From contig JBCCGR010000015.1 of the NCBI GenBank assembly GCA_039029195.1, positions 1 to 64,000 on the forward strand: a DNA stretch of 64,000 bases. The letters are read 5' to 3'. Every line of letters starts with the position of its first letter. The first letter of the stretch is position 1. Shown here piece by piece: positions 61,679 through 64,000 of this stretch. The notes under the pieces are model-generated. The model had not been told where the DNA came from. It searched no databases and saw nothing but the letters and a program-made list of their open reading frames with translations. Made by a program: the position numbers and the translations under genes. The stretch comes from JBCCGR01 sp039029195 (lineage in GTDB: Bacteria; Pseudomonadota; Alphaproteobacteria; Rhizobiales; Rhizobiaceae).

Positions 61679-62349
61679 CCTTCTCGCTGGTCGCCCTCTG
61701 CCGTGAGACCGGCATGTTCGGCGTCGCGATCTCGTCGTCCTCGCCCGCTGTTGCTGCCCGCTGCTCTTACACGCGGGCAGGCGTTGGGGCCGTCGCGAGC
61801 CAAAACATCACCGATCCGAGGCTGGGCCCTCTTGTGCTGGAGCGTCTTGCTGCTGGAGATGATGCGGTTCAAGCGGTCGAGACGGTTATTGAGGGGGCCG
61901 AGTTTACCGACTACCGCCAGCTTCTGGCGATTGATGGGCAGGGCAACACGGCCATTCATTCGGGACCAAACTCGCTTGGCATCTGGACCCATGCGCAAGG
62001 GCAGGATGTCATATCCGCGGGAAACTTATTGGCCAGTGACGATGTTCCGCAAGCCATCGTTGCAGGATTTGAAACGGCCGATGGTCATCTGGGAGACCGG
62101 TTGGTGGCAGCGATGAAAGCCGGGCTTGAGGCGGGCGGCGAAGCCGGACCCGTTCACTCGGCAGGCATGCAGATTTGCGATCAGGTGAGCTGGCCTGTTG
62201 CAGACCTGCGCTGTGATTGGACAGAAGACTGTCCTATTGCGGCCATTGAAGCGGCCTGGGCCGTCTACAAACCGCAACTCGAAGCCTATGTGCAACGTGC
62301 GCTCGATCCCCGCGAAGCGCCATCCTACGGGGTTCCCGGCGATGAATAA
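61675..62349 (+). CDS. DUF1028-family Ntn-hydrolase-like protein
   Basis: A 224-aa protein of the DUF1028 family: MTFSLVALCRETGMFGVAISSSSPAVAARC at the N-terminus, GVGAVASQNITDPRLGPLVLERL near 38 and RQLLAIDGQGNTAIHSG near 83. The family is predicted to have an N-terminal-nucleophile hydrolase fold and often sits by RidA and pyrimidine or amino-acid catabolic genes, but its activity is not established. Its stop overlaps the start of the second Rieske gene by eight bases. Confidence 0.87.
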   Translation: MTFSLVALCRETGMFGVAISSSSPAVAARCSYTRAGVGAVASQNITDPRLGPLVLERLAAGDDAVQAVETVIEGAEFTDYRQLLAIDGQGNTAIHSGPNSLGIWTHAQGQDVISAGNLLASDDVPQAIVAGFETADGHLGDRLVAAMKAGLEAGGEAGPVHSAGMQICDQVSWPVADLRCDWTEDCPIAAIEAAWAVYKPQLEAYVQRALDPREAPSYGVPGDE

Positions 62350-63502
62350 GCTCCAAATCGACCGCCACTTGGAGCCTCACGGCCCCTACAGCCGCATTCC
62401 TGAAATGCGCGTTGAACTGGCAACGCTGGCACAATTGCCGGACGACGCACCATTCGGGCTTCCGGGAAAATTCTATGTGGACGATGCCTGGTTTTTGCAT
62501 GAGCGCGAAACCCATTTGCGGACGGGTTGGCACTGCGTCGCGCGGGCTGATGAACTGCCGGAGACCGGCGACTATCTGACCCTTGAATTGCTGGGCGAGC
62601 CGCTGATCCTAGTGCGCGACAAGGGCGGGCTGAAGGCGCTCTCCAACGTGTGTCGCCATCGCGGCATGCCGCTGGCCCAGGGTTCAGGAACCGCCAAGCG
62701 CTTTGTCTGTCCCTATCATGCGTGGATGTACGGAACGGATGGGCAGCTCCAGCGCGCCGCACGCATGAAGAATGCCGGGTTCGACCCGAAATCCTGCAAG
62801 CTGGGGGGGTTTGCTCTGCGGGAGCGGTTTGGCTTTCTCTATGTGTCGCTGAGCGAAACGCCTGGTGACATCGACGCTGCGCTGAGCGGCCTTGACGCGG
62901 TCATAGGGGCCTACCAACCTGAACAATATCGTCTGGTTCACGCGGCAACCGAGGTCTGGAACACCAATTGGAAATGCCTCGTTGAGAACTTCATGGAAGG
63001 CTATCACCTCTCCGTGGTTCACCCGCAAACGCTGCATGGCTACACCCCAACGGGTTTGAGCAAGAAGGCCGCATCAGGGGCCGGGTTCACCAGCTATTTT
63101 GCGAATTATCCCTCAGACCTTCCCTCTCGCGGGAGCGGCGCTCCGGGGCTCGATCCAGACGCGCGGCATCGTTCTTCCCTCTTCTCCGCCTTTCCCTGTC
63201 AGGTGGCGAGTGTGGCCGCATCGCTGCTGGTTTCCCTTTCCATTCGCCCGCTCACCGCACAATCCATCGAAGTGCGCTGGACCATGTCGGTTTATGGCGA
63301 TGATCTGGACGAGGAGACCATTGAAGAGCGGATCGCGCTCTGGAATGAGGTCAACCGTGAAGACCGGGAAAAGCTGGAACTCATGCAGCGCGCGCTTGGG
63401 TCGGTTCATGCCACCGGAGGACCGCTTGCGGGCGAGGACTATGAAGGAACCGTCCTGGATTTCCTCAAGTGGCTGGCGCGGACGGACGCTGCCGCTGGTT
63501 AG
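62342..63502 (+). CDS. Rieske non-haem iron oxygenase alpha subunit (second of pair)
   Basis: A 386-aa oxygenase: Rieske ligands CRHRGM and CPYHAW near residues 103-123, iron site ENFMEGYHLSVVH near 215. It has a longer N-terminus than its partner at 60100 and a distinct C-terminal half. ATG 62342 lies within the last codons of the DUF1028 gene, so it is translated in series. Two alpha subunits in one operon suggests two successive oxidations or demethylations of one substrate. Confidence 0.87.
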   Translation: MNKLQIDRHLEPHGPYSRIPEMRVELATLAQLPDDAPFGLPGKFYVDDAWFLHERETHLRTGWHCVARADELPETGDYLTLELLGEPLILVRDKGGLKALSNVCRHRGMPLAQGSGTAKRFVCPYHAWMYGTDGQLQRAARMKNAGFDPKSCKLGGFALRERFGFLYVSLSETPGDIDAALSGLDAVIGAYQPEQYRLVHAATEVWNTNWKCLVENFMEGYHLSVVHPQTLHGYTPTGLSKKAASGAGFTSYFANYPSDLPSRGSGAPGLDPDARHRSSLFSAFPCQVASVAASLLVSLSIRPLTAQSIEVRWTMSVYGDDLDEETIEERIALWNEVNREDREKLELMQRALGSVHATGGPLAGEDYEGTVLDFLKWLARTDAAAG

Positions 63503-63740
63503 CACCTGTCAGTATTGAACTAAAACCCCGCCCAAATCAGTTGTTCTGGCCTTCAATGCACGCGGTCCGGGAAAGGTAACGTTAAGTCGCCGGGGAGTCG
63601 CGGAAGTTACATACGGCCGTTTACGACGTCGTATATCAGCTGTCTCCTGATCGCCCCCTTGCGGGCACAGCGAACGCATATGGAGTTGGGTGCTACAGCC
63701 CAGTGAAAATCCCATGCAACAAACCTCGGTTTTTGTTCCA

Positions 63741-63823
63741 CACCTCATCCTGAGCTCGTCGAAGGACGGGGTGTGGCCAGGTTTGGAGGCCACCTCGTGG
63801 TTCGACAGGCTCACCATGAGGTG
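63741..63823. repeat. Inverted extragenic repeat
   Basis: Imperfect inverted pair: CACCTCATCCTGAGC...GTCGAAGGACGGGGTG on the left and its near-complement ending ATGAGGTG on the right, with GGCCAGGTTTGGAGGCC at the tip. It can form one long hairpin. The motif CCTCATxxTGAGCxxGTCGAA is of a type seen scattered in many alphaproteobacterial genomes (from memory). Confidence 0.65.
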
Positions 63824-63846
63824 GACTATGGGAACATAGTTGTCAC

Positions 63847-63981
63847 ACCCTCCAATTCCCTCCCGTTTTCCAAAGGGGAGGGTGGCGTGGCGTAATCATG
63901 ACGGGTGGGGATTGTGGCCACTTTCTCCCCCACCCGTCGTCTTACGACGACACCCTCCCCCGCTGGGAGAGGGAAACAACA
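63847..63981 (-). repeat. Extragenic repeat, copy B (inverted relative to copy A)
   Basis: The reverse complement begins TGTTGTTTCCCTC and runs through CAGCGGGGGAGGGTGTCG, GGGTGGGGGAGAAA, CAATCCCCACCCG and a CCCTCCCC/GGGAGGG hairpin, the same order of blocks as 28896-29029. Differences are scattered substitutions and a few one-base indels. Confidence 0.8.
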
Positions 63982-64000
63982 GAGCCTGAAATCCAAGATA

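Larger units (their letters stand above)
63503..64000. other. Non-coding tail with two repeat elements
   Basis: No convincing gene. A frame covering 63509-63817 on minus is just open sequence across repeats. It holds the inverted repeat at 63741-63823 and copy B of the 134-bp element at 63847-63981; 63503-63740 shows nothing I can identify. Confidence 0.6.

Noticed and set aside
63509..63817. 102-codon open frame in the terminal gap
   Set aside because: It covers the extragenic inverted repeat and has no ribosome-binding site or recognisable sequence.

Overview
The window looks like part of the chromosome of a free-living, moderately GC-rich alphaproteobacterium, most likely Hyphomicrobiales (Rhizobiales) or a close relative. 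The grounds are the gene families (TctBC, TRAP and Urt/Liv-type transporters, PcaB/PcaC, the HutF/HutG branch of histidine degradation under a GntR-type HutC, RpiR and MurR-like regulators), the dense ATGA-coupled operons, and hairpin-forming extragenic repeats of the kind common in that class. No phage, plasmid, IS element, rRNA or CRISPR array was seen. One tRNA gene is present. Almost every locus is catabolic: a transporter, a small set of degradative enzymes and a local regulator.

Layout. 1-4.1 kb (minus): amidohydrolase, CobW-type GTPase, TctC and TctB, divergent from a LysR gene. 5.3-10.9 kb (plus): five-gene peptide/nickel-type ABC importer. 10.9-17.6 kb: RpiR regulator, 76-aa protein, Rieske oxygenase and an ICL/PEP-mutase family enzyme on minus, with a dimethylglycine-dehydrogenase-like flavoprotein and a zinc-type reductase on plus. 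This looks like N-methylated amine catabolism. 17.6-18.8 kb: His-rich CbiX-type chelatase. 19.0-22.9 kb: pcaC, pcaB, a flavin monooxygenase and pobA (4-hydroxybenzoate/protocatechuate branch). 23.2-28.8 kb: TetR regulator, TRAP transporter, cyclase-family hydrolase and a BKACE (DUF849) enzyme. 29.1-32.3 kb: OsmC protein and a conserved unknown protein split by an in-frame TGA.

32.5-39.9 kb: a complete five-enzyme hut locus (hutF, hutI, hutH, hutG, hutU plus hutC) built around a palindrome in the hutF/hutI divergent promoter. 40.0-46.1 kb: XRE-cupin regulator, 2OG-Fe(II) oxygenase, a cysteine-less AhpD-like protein, a broken mttB remnant, a NicX/aminopeptidase-T-like protein and a polar amino-acid ABC importer. 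46.2-47.6 kb: GST and creatininase-family genes.

47.6-59.1 kb (minus): a long operon reading AmiC-like sensor, flotillin, Urt/Fmd-type substrate-binding protein, two permeases, ATPase, ATPase-amidase fusion, acyl-CoA synthetase, nicotinamidase. The sequence suggests uptake of an amide, hydrolysis to the acid plus ammonia, and CoA activation. A MarR gene lies divergently at 59.3 kb, followed by tRNA-Met. 60.1-63.5 kb (plus): two Rieske oxygenases flanking RidA and DUF1028 genes. The last 500 bases are non-coding and contain a second copy, inverted, of a roughly 134-bp repeat also found at 28.9 kb.

The most unusual items are the ATPase-amidase fusion that keeps a perfect internal ribosome-binding site, the flotillin inside that transport operon, the TGA-split conserved protein, the mttB remnant with TAG at a probable Trp position, the AhpD-like protein that has lost both cysteines, and the double-Rieske/RidA/DUF1028 cluster. 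All assignments rest on reading the sequence; no database search was run.
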